Assembly (NCBI GenBank): GCA_964584755.1 | Contig: CAZPAV010000006.1 | Span: 13,777 to 77,776, forward strand | Length of the DNA: 64,000 nucleotides | Reading direction: 5' to 3' | Origin: CAZPAV01 sp964584755 | GTDB lineage: Bacteria; Actinomycetota; Acidimicrobiia; Spongiisociales; UBA5794 | In this document: positions 47,982-55,646 of the stretch, one piece after another | Layout: the number at the start of each line of letters is the position of its first letter | How positions within the stretch are numbered: the first letter of the stretch is position 1 | Translations under genes and position numbers: made by a program | Notes under the pieces: model-generated | Told to the model about the DNA's origin: nothing | The model's database searches: none | The model's input: only the letters and a program-made list of their open reading frames with translations

Positions 47982-48821
47982 TCAGGCGGCGCGGACGAGC
48001 AGGTCCCAGGTGGTGAGGCGCACGTCGCCGTCGACGGCGACGATCGACCCTTCCTGCACCTCGTGCCAGGGCTCGTCGGAGATGGGCTCGGAGGCGACCA
48101 CGATGGCCCGGTACGGCTCGTCGCCCGGAACCGGATGGGGGCGCCCACAGGCGGCGCAGTCCGAGATCCCCCGCCGGAACGTCCACCACAGGGAGTTCCC
48201 CCATCGCGACGCCACGAGGTGCCGGCCGTCGCTGAGGAGGAAGTTGAGGCGCGGCGGCACCGCCGCGCCGGCGGCGCGCGTCGCCCGGGCGATCGTCGAC
48301 ACCGCCGTGGAGAGGAGCCGGACCAGGGGCCGGATCGCCGTCGCCGGACGCTCCGGGTCGAGCCCCGCCTCGGGCATGTGGGCGAGGATCCAGCGGAACG
48401 CGTACGCGGAGTCCGTCGTTCCCGGCGCGGGTCCCGCCGGCGAGACCGGGCCGAGGAGACGGGCGACGCGGTGGAAGGCGGTGATCGTGCCGTTGTGGGC
48501 GAAGACCCACGGGCCCGACCGGAACGGATGGGTGTTCGCCATAGAGACGTCGCCGACGGTCGCCGCCCGTACGTGTGCCACGACCGTGCGGGAGGCGATC
48601 TCGGTGGCGGCGGAGGCGAAGCGCAGGTCGGCGTAGGCGGCCCGCGCCCGCCGTTCCACCCGGGGTCGTCCCTCCCTCCAGGAGGCGATCCCCCAACCGT
48701 CCCCGTTGCGGACGCCGCGGCGATCGCGATCGCTCTGGACGAGGAGCGCGTTCTGTGCCGTCACCAGACTGCACTCGACGCGGGTCGCTGCGGTGGCCCG
48801 GAATCCGTACAACCGACACAT
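47982..48821 (-). CDS. Class II glutamine amidotransferase (YafJ-like)
   Basis: 279 residues. Cys2 becomes the N-terminal nucleophile (MCRLYGFRA); NGDGWGIASW, VAHVRAATVGDVSMANTHPF and FAHNGTITAF form the Ntn glutaminase site. It hydrolyses a glutamine or gamma-glutamyl bond; relatives include YafJ and the ergothioneine pathway EgtC, but no other egt gene is near. GGAGG lies about 7 nt before ATG 48821. Same strand as the NUDIX gene, 22 bp apart. Confidence 0.88.
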   Translation of the reverse strand: MCRLYGFRATAATRVECSLVTAQNALLVQSDRDRRGVRNGDGWGIASWREGRPRVERRARAAYADLRFASAATEIASRTVVAHVRAATVGDVSMANTHPFRSGPWVFAHNGTITAFHRVARLLGPVSPAGPAPGTTDSAYAFRWILAHMPEAGLDPERPATAIRPLVRLLSTAVSTIARATRAAGAAVPPRLNFLLSDGRHLVASRWGNSLWWTFRRGISDCAACGRPHPVPGDEPYRAIVVASEPISDEPWHEVQEGSIVAVDGDVRLTTWDLLVRAA

Positions 48822-48909
48822 GGGTCGACCTCCGATCCTCGAGGGAACGCCGGGGGAGACCCGGTGCCGGGAGGGGATGTCGCGATGGCGACGGTCGGCG
48901 TCGCCGTCC

Positions 48910-49827
48910 TCAGCGGGTCGTCTCCGGGGCCGGGAGGTCCGTGGCGCTCCATCTCGCCGCGTGGAGGGCGGCGGCGAGGAGGACGACCCACACGATGCCG
49001 GCGAGACCGAGGTGGAGTGCCACGAGGAGGCTCGAGGAGACCCGGGTGAACACGTGACCGGCCCCGACCCCGATCTCGACCACGAAGAGTCCGAGGGCGA
49101 GCGAGAGGAGCCGCCGCTCGCGGCGGGGGCGGTCGCGGCGGGTCGCCCTGACGCGAAGCAGCCAGACGGCGGGGAGGAGAGCCGCCGCGGTGATGCGATG
49201 GAGGAGGTGGAGCGCCACGTACGGGTTCGAGAAGAGGTGAGGAGGGAGGATGCCGCCGCTCATGAGCGGCCACCCGGGGAAGGGGAGATCGTGGACCGCC
49301 GAGCCGAGGAGCATGAGGAGGAAGGCGCCCGCCGCCGCCGCCGTCAGGGCTCGGGTCCATCGCCGGTCGGCCCTCCCCGCCGGCGGAGGTCCGGTCGCCA
49401 CGACGACGGCGGTGAGGAGCCCGACGATGGCCATCGAGAGGGCGAGATGCCAGGTGACGAGGTCGGCGGCGAGCCCTCCCTTCACGACCTGGCGGCCGAG
49501 GAGGGCCTCGAGGGCCACCGCGAGGAGCGTCGCCGTCGCCGGCAGGGACACGCGTCTCGTGTCGAGACGGGAGCGCCAGGCGACCACGACCGTCGCCAGG
49601 ATGAGGATCCCCAGCGTCGCCGCGATCCAGCGATGGGTCCACTCGACGACCATGTGGAACTCCGGGCGGGGCAGGATCCCCCCCAGGAGGCCGTTCTCGC
49701 ACAGGGGCCACCGGTCGGCACAACCGTACCCCGAGCCGCTTCCCCGGGTGAACCCGCCGAAGGCGATCAGCAGCAGGGCGGTCCCCAGGGTGAGGGAGGC
49801 GATGCGATGCGTGCCACGCCGGGACAT
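48910..49827 (-). CDS. ctaA: Heme A synthase (COX15/CtaA family)
   Basis: 305 residues with eight transmembrane helices. Conserved heme-ligand histidines appear in four helices: VEWTHRWIAATLG, LVTWHLALSMA, LHLLHRITAAAL and VALHLGLAG. GGFTRGSGSGYGCADRWPLC with its paired cysteines is the first periplasmic loop. It oxidises heme O to heme A for cytochrome c oxidase. TACCCT on the minus strand (49841-49836) lies 8 nt before ATG 49827, so leaderless translation is likely. Divergent from tldD across an inverted repeat. Confidence 0.92.
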   Translation of the reverse strand: MSRRGTHRIASLTLGTALLLIAFGGFTRGSGSGYGCADRWPLCENGLLGGILPRPEFHMVVEWTHRWIAATLGILILATVVVAWRSRLDTRRVSLPATATLLAVALEALLGRQVVKGGLAADLVTWHLALSMAIVGLLTAVVVATGPPPAGRADRRWTRALTAAAAGAFLLMLLGSAVHDLPFPGWPLMSGGILPPHLFSNPYVALHLLHRITAAALLPAVWLLRVRATRRDRPRRERRLLSLALGLFVVEIGVGAGHVFTRVSSSLLVALHLGLAGIVWVVLLAAALHAARWSATDLPAPETTR

Positions 49828-49861
49828 GGCGCCGGAGGGTAGGAGGATCCGGCCGGGTCGG

Positions 49862-49880
49862 CGAGGTGGGGTCCACCTCG
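49862..49880. promoter_or_regulatory. Inverted repeat between ctaA and tldD promoters
   Basis: CGAGGTGG-GGT-CCACCTCG is a perfect 8-bp dyad. It ends 6 nt before TAGGGT (49887-49892), the likely -10 of tldD, and lies about 20 nt from the ctaA -10 on the other strand. It could be an operator for either promoter; the regulator is unknown. Confidence 0.4.
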
Positions 49881-49922
49881 GGTTGGTAGGGTCTCGGCGA
49901 GCACGAAGGACGTGGAGGTCAC

Positions 49923-51362
49923 GTGTACGCAGAGGCCACCACCGCCGTGGAGGCGGCGCTCGCTGCGGGGGCGCGCTACGCCGACGCCCGGGTCGTGGTC
50001 GCGGGCGCGGAGACGATCGACGTGCAGAACCAGGCCATCGAGGCGCTCGACCGCTCGGAGGCGGCCGGTCTCGGGGTTCGGGCGCTGATCGGCTCCTCCT
50101 GGGGGTTCTTCGCCACCCCCGACCTCTCCCCGGCCGCGGCGCGACGGGCCGGGGAGGAGGCCGCCGCCATCGCCCGTGCCTCGGCGCTCGTCCCCGGGCC
50201 ACCTCTCGAGTTCGCCGACGTGCCCGTCGTCACGGCCGAGTACGAGACTCCGCACGAGGAGGACCCGCGACGGGTGTCGCTGGCGGAGAAGGTCGACCTC
50301 CTCGTGGCGGTGACGGCGACGATGCAGGAGACCCCGGAGATCTCCCTGGCGCGAGCGAGCCTGGCGTTCTGGGACACCGAGAAGTGGTTCGTCTCCTCGC
50401 AGGGGCACCGCATCCACCAGCATCTGCTCGAGTCGGGGGGCGGGTTCGACGCCACCGCGGTGGGGGAGCGGGAGATCCAGCGACGTTCCTACCCGCAGTC
50501 TTTCGGCCAGTTCGAGGCCGGCGGGTACGAGGTGGTCCGTCGGTGGGAGTACCTCGCCAACGCGGCGCGGATCGCCGACGAGGCGGCGGCCCTCCTCCGG
50601 GCGCCGGAGATGGAGGAGCGGGAGACGGCGCTCATCCTCGAGTCGTCGCAGCTCGCGCTCCAGATCCACGAGTCGGTGGGCCATGCGATCGAGCTCGACC
50701 GGATCCTCGGCTGGGAGGCGGCCTTCGCCGGCACCTCCCATCTTCGTCTCGCCGAGCTCGGCCGGCATCGATACGGCTCGGAGCTCATGAACGTCACCGC
50801 CGACGCGACGCTGCCCGGAGCGCTCGGGACGTTCGGCTACGACGACGAGGGCACGCCGGCGCAACGGGTCGACATCGTTCGCGACGGCGTCTGGGTGGGG
50901 GTCCTCTCCGGGAGGGACACCGCGGCCATCGCCGGTCTCCCACCGGGTGGGATGGTGCGCGGCGACGGCTACAACCGGCTCCCCATGGTCCGGATGACGA
51001 ACGTGGGTCTCCTCCCCGGCGACTCCTCGCTGGAGGAGATCATCGCCGACACGCCCGACGGCGTGTACATGGCGACGAATCGATCCTGGTCCATCGACGA
51101 CCGGCGGCTGAACTTCCAGTTCGGATGCGAGATCGCCTGGGAGGTGCGCGACGGCAAGCTGGGACGCATGCTGCGCAACCCGACGTACACGGGGATCACG
51201 CCCCGGTTCTGGGGCACCCTCGACCGTATCGCCGGCGAGGAGGAGTGGGTGTCGTGGGGGACGCCGAACTGCGGGAAGGGACAGCCGATGCAGGTGGCCC
51301 ACACGGGCCACCCGGCGGCGCCGGCCCGCTTCGCGAAGGTCCGGGTGGGGGTGCGCGCGTGA
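49923..51362 (+). CDS. tldD: TldD-type metalloprotease
   Basis: 479 residues. The metal-binding HExxxH motif is in LQIHESVGHAIELDR (about residues 254-259). The N-terminal domain shows YADARVVVAGAETIDVQN and the C-terminal barrel RWSIDDRRLNFQFGCEIAWEV-like stretch. TldD pairs with TldE to degrade unfolded peptides; in other bacteria the pair matures peptides such as microcin B17 or clears CcdA. GTG 49923 has GTGGAGGTCAC just upstream. The stop overlaps tldE by 4 nt. No peptide natural product cluster is evident here. Confidence 0.93.
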   Translation: MYAEATTAVEAALAAGARYADARVVVAGAETIDVQNQAIEALDRSEAAGLGVRALIGSSWGFFATPDLSPAAARRAGEEAAAIARASALVPGPPLEFADVPVVTAEYETPHEEDPRRVSLAEKVDLLVAVTATMQETPEISLARASLAFWDTEKWFVSSQGHRIHQHLLESGGGFDATAVGEREIQRRSYPQSFGQFEAGGYEVVRRWEYLANAARIADEAAALLRAPEMEERETALILESSQLALQIHESVGHAIELDRILGWEAAFAGTSHLRLAELGRHRYGSELMNVTADATLPGALGTFGYDDEGTPAQRVDIVRDGVWVGVLSGRDTAAIAGLPPGGMVRGDGYNRLPMVRMTNVGLLPGDSSLEEIIADTPDGVYMATNRSWSIDDRRLNFQFGCEIAWEVRDGKLGRMLRNPTYTGITPRFWGTLDRIAGEEEWVSWGTPNCGKGQPMQVAHTGHPAAPARFAKVRVGVRA

Positions 51363-52690
51363 GCCGGGCCATGGAGCTCGCCGAGCAGGTGGCAGCACTC
51401 GCCGGCGCCCGGGCCGAGTTCGGGGTCCAGGTGAGCGTGGGGCGCCTCGCCCTCACCCGGTTCGCCAACTCCTTCATCCACCAGAACGTCGCCGAGGAGG
51501 TCGAGACCGTGGCACTACGGGTCGCGGTCGACGGAAGGGTGGCGATGGCCGCCACGACGCGAACCGACGGGACCTCGCTGCGGGCCTTCGTCGACGCCAC
51601 CCTCGAGACCGCCCGGCTCCGCCCCGTGGACGAGGAGTGGCCGGGTGTCACCCCGGCGGCCCCGATCCCGGCCGTCGACCACTTCGACGCCGCGACGGCG
51701 GCCGCGGGTCCCCAGGAGCGGGCCGAGCGGGTCGCCGCCTTCGTCTCCGCGGGGGAGGGAACGGCCGCCGCCGGGTACTGTGAGACCTCGGGGGGCGAGG
51801 TCGCGTTCCTCGACAGCGCGGGCCAGCGTTGCCGGGGACGGTCGAGCCGGGCCATCGTGGACGGCATCCACCAGCTCGGGCCCGGCGCCGGATCGGGGCA
51901 CACGGCCGCGGCCCGACTCGCCGATCTCGACGCCGCGGGGGCGGGACACGTCGCGGCGCGGCGGGCGGGCGAGGCCCGCGACCCGTTCGACCTCGAGCCC
52001 GGTGCCTACGAGGTGGTCCTCGGTCCGGAGTGCGTGGCGACGATCGCGACGTTCCTCTGCTTCTACGGCTTCAACGCGAAGATGTACCTCGAGGATCGGT
52101 CCTTCGCCGAGCCGGGAACCACCCAGTTCGACGGACGTTTCTCGCTGTGGGACGACGTGACGGACCCGCGCGCCCTGGGCGTCGGCTTCGACGCCGAGGG
52201 GACGCCGAGACGGAAGGTGGAGTTCGTACGCGCCGGGGTGACGGTGGGCCTCGCCCACGACCGGAGAACGGCGCGGCGTGCCGGGACGGCGTCGACGGGG
52301 CATCACGTGCCGGGTGCCGAGAGCCACGGCCCGATCCCGACGAGCGTCTTCGTCGGGGAGGGCGACACCGCTCCGGAGGACCTCATCGGGGGTGTCGAGC
52401 GCGGCCTCTACGTGGCGACCTTCAACTACTGCCGGGTCCTCGACCCGAAGTCCCTCTCGGTCACGGGACTGACGAGGAACGGGACGTTCCTCGTCGAGGA
52501 CGGCCGGATCGCCGGGGCGGTGACGAACCTCCGGTTCACCCAGTCCTTCCTCGAGGCCCTGGCTCCCGGTGCGGTCCTCGCCGTGGGAGACGACGCCCGC
52601 CTCGCCGATTCGGAGTTCGGTCCCGGCATGGTGCACACCCCGAGCCTCCGGCTCGCCTCCTGGCACTTCACGGGAGGGGCGGAGGGGTGA
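51359..52690 (+). CDS. tldE: TldE/PmbA-family protein, partner of TldD
   Basis: 443 residues. FGVQVSVGRLALTRFANSFIHQN resembles the TldE N-terminus, and DPFDLEPGAYEVVLGPECVATI and GLYVATFNYCRVLDP the C-terminal domain. The HExxxH motif of TldD is absent, as expected for the non-metal subunit. It forms a heterodimer with TldD. GTG 51359 overlaps the tldD stop; ATG 51371 is an alternative start. It overlaps the next small gene as GTGA. Confidence 0.92.
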   Translation: MSRAMELAEQVAALAGARAEFGVQVSVGRLALTRFANSFIHQNVAEEVETVALRVAVDGRVAMAATTRTDGTSLRAFVDATLETARLRPVDEEWPGVTPAAPIPAVDHFDAATAAAGPQERAERVAAFVSAGEGTAAAGYCETSGGEVAFLDSAGQRCRGRSSRAIVDGIHQLGPGAGSGHTAAARLADLDAAGAGHVAARRAGEARDPFDLEPGAYEVVLGPECVATIATFLCFYGFNAKMYLEDRSFAEPGTTQFDGRFSLWDDVTDPRALGVGFDAEGTPRRKVEFVRAGVTVGLAHDRRTARRAGTASTGHHVPGAESHGPIPTSVFVGEGDTAPEDLIGGVERGLYVATFNYCRVLDPKSLSVTGLTRNGTFLVEDGRIAGAVTNLRFTQSFLEALAPGAVLAVGDDARLADSEFGPGMVHTPSLRLASWHFTGGAEG

Positions 52691-52896
52691 GACCCGATCC
52701 CCTCGTCGCCGCCGCGCTCCTCCCCTCCCGCGACCTCGCCGATCGCGCCTGGGGCCTCCTCGCCGCCGCCGGGATCCCCGCGGCGGTCGTCGCGGAGCCG
52801 GGTCTCCTCGGTCGGCGCGACGTTCAGGTGATGGTCCACCGGGGCGACCTCGAACGGGCACAGGAGCTCCTCGCCGCGCTCGTCGCGGGGAGTTGA
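52687..52896 (+). CDS. Small protein, DUF2007-like
   Basis: 69 residues beginning GTG at 52687, overlapping tldE by 4 nt. A helix (DLADRAWGLLAAAGIPAAVV), a short strand-turn (LLGRRDVQVMVHRGD) and a final helix (LERAQELLAALVAG) follow the pattern of DUF2007 putative signal-transducing proteins, which resemble a small ferredoxin-like alpha/beta unit. Coupling to tldDE suggests it is made with the protease; a role is unknown. Confidence 0.6.
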   Translation: MRPDPLVAAALLPSRDLADRAWGLLAAAGIPAAVVAEPGLLGRRDVQVMVHRGDLERAQELLAALVAGS

Positions 52897-52900
52897 GGGA

Positions 52901-53740
52901 TCAGGTCGTGGCCCGCTCGTCGACGACACGCCGGGCGGCGGGGATGCGGGTCATGCGAGCGAAGGCCCAACCCACGGGCAGCAGGTAGCCGAGGTACGCG
53001 GCGGCCATCAGCAACGACGGGGCGGCGCGCCACCCGAAGAGGCTCTGGAGGAAGGCCCCGACGGGCGAGACCGCGGGATCGAGGGCGGCGACCCGCCACA
53101 TGTGCTCGGCGAAGGTGGGGAGGACGCCGATCTCCTGGAACTCGTGGACCGCGGTCACGACGAGTCCGGCGGCGAAGAGGATGAGGAGCCCGCCGGTGAT
53201 GCGGAAGAAGCGACGCAGGTCGACCCGCGTGCTCCCCCGGTAGAAGACGTACCCGATCGTCGCCGCACCGAGGAGGCCGAGGAGGCCGCCGAGGAGCTGG
53301 ACGGCGTGACCGGCGGTCCCCACGAGGGTGGAGATGAGGAAGAGGGCGGACTCGAGCCCCTCGCGGGCGACGGCGACGAACGCGATGGAGGCGAGGGTGA
53401 CCGTGCTCCCGACGGTGAGGGCGACGTCGACCCGCATCTCGAGGCGACCCCGCAGGTCCCGCGCCTGGCGGGCCATCCAGAAGATCATCCAGGTGAGGAG
53501 GCTCACCGCGGCGAGGGCCACGGTGCCCTCGACGAGGCGCTCCGCGGTCCCGGTGAGCTCGCCGATGGTGGACCACAGCGCGACGCCGGCGATCAGGGAG
53601 ACGAGCACGGCCCCGGCGGTCCCGAGCCACACCCACCGGCGCTGGTCGGCGCGGTCGATCCGGCGGAGGTATCCGAGGAGGATGGCGACGATGAGCGCCG
53701 CCTCGACCCCCTCGCGAAGCATCACCAGGAAGGCGGCCAC
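52901..53740 (-). CDS. FTR1/EfeU-family iron permease
   Basis: 279 residues with seven transmembrane helices. The two REGxE motifs that bind ferric iron are present: LREGVEAAL near the N-terminus and AREGLESALF near residue 145. It imports Fe(III), or Fe(II) after oxidation, when coupled to a partner; EfeO and EfeB genes are absent here. GTG 53740 has AAGGAG 6 nt upstream. The promoter region carries a 20-bp palindrome in an AT-rich island. It is downstream of, and probably separate from, the thioredoxin gene. Confidence 0.9.
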   Translation of the reverse strand: MAAFLVMLREGVEAALIVAILLGYLRRIDRADQRRWVWLGTAGAVLVSLIAGVALWSTIGELTGTAERLVEGTVALAAVSLLTWMIFWMARQARDLRGRLEMRVDVALTVGSTVTLASIAFVAVAREGLESALFLISTLVGTAGHAVQLLGGLLGLLGAATIGYVFYRGSTRVDLRRFFRITGGLLILFAAGLVVTAVHEFQEIGVLPTFAEHMWRVAALDPAVSPVGAFLQSLFGWRAAPSLLMAAAYLGYLLPVGWAFARMTRIPAARRVVDERATT

Positions 53741-53750
53741 GAGTTCTCCT

Positions 53751-53770
53751 TTGTCAGGTGCTCCTGACAA
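53751..53770. promoter_or_regulatory. 20-bp palindrome overlapping the Ftr1 promoter/leader
   Basis: TTGTCAGGTGCTCCTGACAA has perfect 8-bp arms around TGCT. It lies between the ribosome site and an AT-rich stretch (TAATTA, TTGCAC further upstream on the minus strand) likely to be the promoter. A repressor bound here would block initiation or elongation. It does not match the Fur or classical DtxR consensus. Confidence 0.6.
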
Positions 53771-53826
53771 CCCTAATTAACACCACACCGATAGTGCAAA
53801 ACCGAGGCACGCCGTGCCGGGCCGGA

Positions 53827-54213
53827 TCAGTGCTCGTGGGCCTGTGCCCCGGCGTGCTCGTGCTCCTCGATCTCCGTGCGGACCGCGTCCATGTCGAGGG
53901 CCTCGATCTGACCGATGAGGTCCTCGAGGACCTGCTCGGGCAGCGCGCCCGGCTGGGAGAACACCCCGATCTTCTCGCGGAACGCCATGAGGGTGGGAAT
54001 GGAGCGGATGCCGAAGTAGGCGGCGAGCTCGGGCTCGGCCTCGGTGTCGACCTTCCCGAAGACGATGTCCGGGTGCTTCGCCGACACCTGCTCGTAGACG
54101 GGAGCGAACATCTTGCACGGGCCGCACCACGCCGCCCAGAAGTCGACGAGGACGATGTCGTTCTCGAGGATCGTCTGCTCGAAGGTGTCCTTGGTGAGGT
54201 TCACGGTCGCCAT
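53827..54213 (-). CDS. Thioredoxin with His/Glu-rich C-terminal tail
   Basis: 128 residues. Active site WCGPC in VDFWAAWCGPCKMFAPVYEQ (about residue 30) and the cis-proline strand GIRSIPTLMAFREK. The tail after residue 115 (EIEEHEHAGAQAHEH) is unusual for thioredoxin and could bind metal ions. It reduces protein disulfides in the cytosol. ATG 54213 follows the palindrome AATACCCCATGGGGTATT at 54266-54283, which resembles CsoR/CstR-family operators. Divergent from ccmA. Confidence 0.9.
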   Translation of the reverse strand: MATVNLTKDTFEQTILENDIVLVDFWAAWCGPCKMFAPVYEQVSAKHPDIVFGKVDTEAEPELAAYFGIRSIPTLMAFREKIGVFSQPGALPEQVLEDLIGQIEALDMDAVRTEIEEHEHAGAQAHEH

Positions 54214-54265
54214 GGCTCGGTCACTCCGTTTCGTGGGTGGACGGTCTTCGTCGGGGAGCAACGGT

Positions 54266-54283
54266 AATACCCCATGGGGTATT
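54266..54283. promoter_or_regulatory. CsoR/CstR-like palindrome between thioredoxin and ccmA genes
   Basis: AATACCCCATGGGGTATT is a perfect 18-bp palindrome of the A/T-TACCCC-NN-GGGGTA-T/A type bound by copper (CsoR) or persulfide (CstR) sensors. It is 53 nt from the thioredoxin ATG and 51 nt from the ccmA start, and overlaps TATTAC, a possible -10 for thioredoxin. No csoR gene is in the window. Confidence 0.55.
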
Positions 54284-54319
54284 CCCGTACCTCCCGATCG
54301 CGGGTCCCCGCCGCGCGGG

Positions 54320-54325
54320 TACCCT
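54320..54325 (+). promoter_or_regulatory. -10 box of the ccm operon
   Basis: TACCCT ends 8 nt before the ccmA GTG at 54334, consistent with a leaderless transcript; no ribosome site is present between them. Confidence 0.4.
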
Positions 54326-54333
54326 CCTGTCCC

Positions 54334-54978
54334 GTGTCCGACGTCACGCCGCTCGTGGAACTCGACGGGATCGGCGTACGCGTCGGCTCCACGGCGATCC
54401 TCCGCCACGTCCACCTCCGGATCGCCGCGGGCGAGGCGGTGGGGCTCTTCGGGCCGAACGGCGCCGGCAAGACGACGTTGCTCCGAGTCGTCGCCACCCT
54501 CCTGCGCCCCAGCGAGGGGGCGGGTCGCGTCCTCGGGGCGCGGCTCGACGGCGTCGAGCGCTTCGGAGTGCGGCGGCGGATCGGGTACATCGGTCACGTC
54601 CCCGCGCTCTTCCCCGAGTTGACCCTCGAGGAGAACCTCGTCTTCGCCGCCCGCGTCGCCGGAACCGATCCCGAGACGGCCCGCCGGGCCCTCGAGACCG
54701 TGGGACTCGGCGCCGCGGCGGAGCGGAGGGCCGACGCGTGCTCCTACGGCATGCAGCGCCGCGCCGAGTTCGCCCGGGAGATCATGCTCGGCCGGGATCT
54801 GCTCCTCCTCGACGAGCCCCACTCGGCGCTGGATCGGGACGCGGTGGAGCTCGTCGAGGCCCTCGTGGCGCGGACCCGCGCCGCCGGAGGGGCGGCGCTG
54901 CTCGTCTCGCACGATCGGGAGCGGGTCCTCGGGATGGCGGACCGGTGTGTCACCCTGCGAGGGGGGTCGGTCGCGTGA
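54334..54978 (+). CDS. ccmA: Heme exporter ATPase CcmA
   Basis: 214 residues. Walker A GPNGAGKTT (about 37), Walker B LLLLDEPHSALDRD and signature CSYGMQRRAEFAREI; the usual LSGGQ Ser-Gly-Gly is SYGMQR, a known CcmA-type variant. It powers the CcmBCD heme-handling complex in cytochrome c maturation. It is first in ccmABCDEFHIG, overlapping ccmB (GTGA), and starts at GTG 54334 behind a leaderless-type -10 box. Divergent from thioredoxin across the CsoR-like palindrome. Confidence 0.9.
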   Translation: MSDVTPLVELDGIGVRVGSTAILRHVHLRIAAGEAVGLFGPNGAGKTTLLRVVATLLRPSEGAGRVLGARLDGVERFGVRRRIGYIGHVPALFPELTLEENLVFAARVAGTDPETARRALETVGLGAAAERRADACSYGMQRRAEFAREIMLGRDLLLLDEPHSALDRDAVELVEALVARTRAAGGAALLVSHDRERVLGMADRCVTLRGGSVA

Positions 54979-55646
54979 CTCCCGGATTCTGGACCCAGGT
55001 GGCCGCGGTGGCGCGCCGCGACATGCTCCGGGAGCGCCGCCGGGGGGAGGTGGTGTGGGTCACCGTCCCCTTCGGCGCCATCGCGCTCCTCCTCGTGCCC
55101 CTGGCGGTGGGGACCGACCAGACGCTGCTCCGGCGCATCGGGCCGGGGTTCTTCTGGGTCGTCGTCATGCTCTTCGGCGTCCTCGTGGCGGTGCGGAGGA
55201 CCGCGGCCGAGACCCCGGCACAGCGGGACGCCACCGCGCTCCTCGGGCTCGATCCCGCCGCCGGGTTCGTGGGTCGCACCCTGGCCTCCACCCTGTTGCT
55301 CCTCGTCTTCGAGGTCACGCTCGGGGTCGTCGCCGTCGCGCTGTACGACCTCCCGCTCGTCGCCTGGCCCTGGCTCCTCCTCGTGGTTCCGCTCGTCGCC
55401 GTGGGGCTCGCCGCGCTCGGGACCCTCGCCGGGGCCATCGTCGCCTCCGTCGACGTCGGCGCCGCGCTCGTTCCCCTGCTCGTCACGCCGATGGCGATCC
55501 CGCTGCTCCTCGGGGCCACCCAGTCCCTGGCCGGGTTGACGGTCGAGGGGAGTATCCTCTCGTGGATGCTGCTGATGGTCATCGTCGTGCTCGTGTTGAC
55601 CGTCGTGGGAGTCCTCAGCGCCCGTCCGCTCCAGGAGACGCGATGA
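54975..55646 (+). CDS. ccmB: Heme exporter membrane protein CcmB
   Basis: 223 residues, six transmembrane helices. VARRDMLRERRRGEVVWVTVPFG and RTAAETPAQRDATALLGL match the CcmB cytoplasmic parts, and GAIVASVDVGAALVPLLVTPMAIPLLLGA the C-terminal helices. With CcmA it forms the ABC portion that drives release of holo-CcmE. It overlaps both neighbours by 4 nt. Confidence 0.92.
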   Translation: MTPGFWTQVAAVARRDMLRERRRGEVVWVTVPFGAIALLLVPLAVGTDQTLLRRIGPGFFWVVVMLFGVLVAVRRTAAETPAQRDATALLGLDPAAGFVGRTLASTLLLLVFEVTLGVVAVALYDLPLVAWPWLLLVVPLVAVGLAALGTLAGAIVASVDVGAALVPLLVTPMAIPLLLGATQSLAGLTVEGSILSWMLLMVIVVLVLTVVGVLSARPLQETR

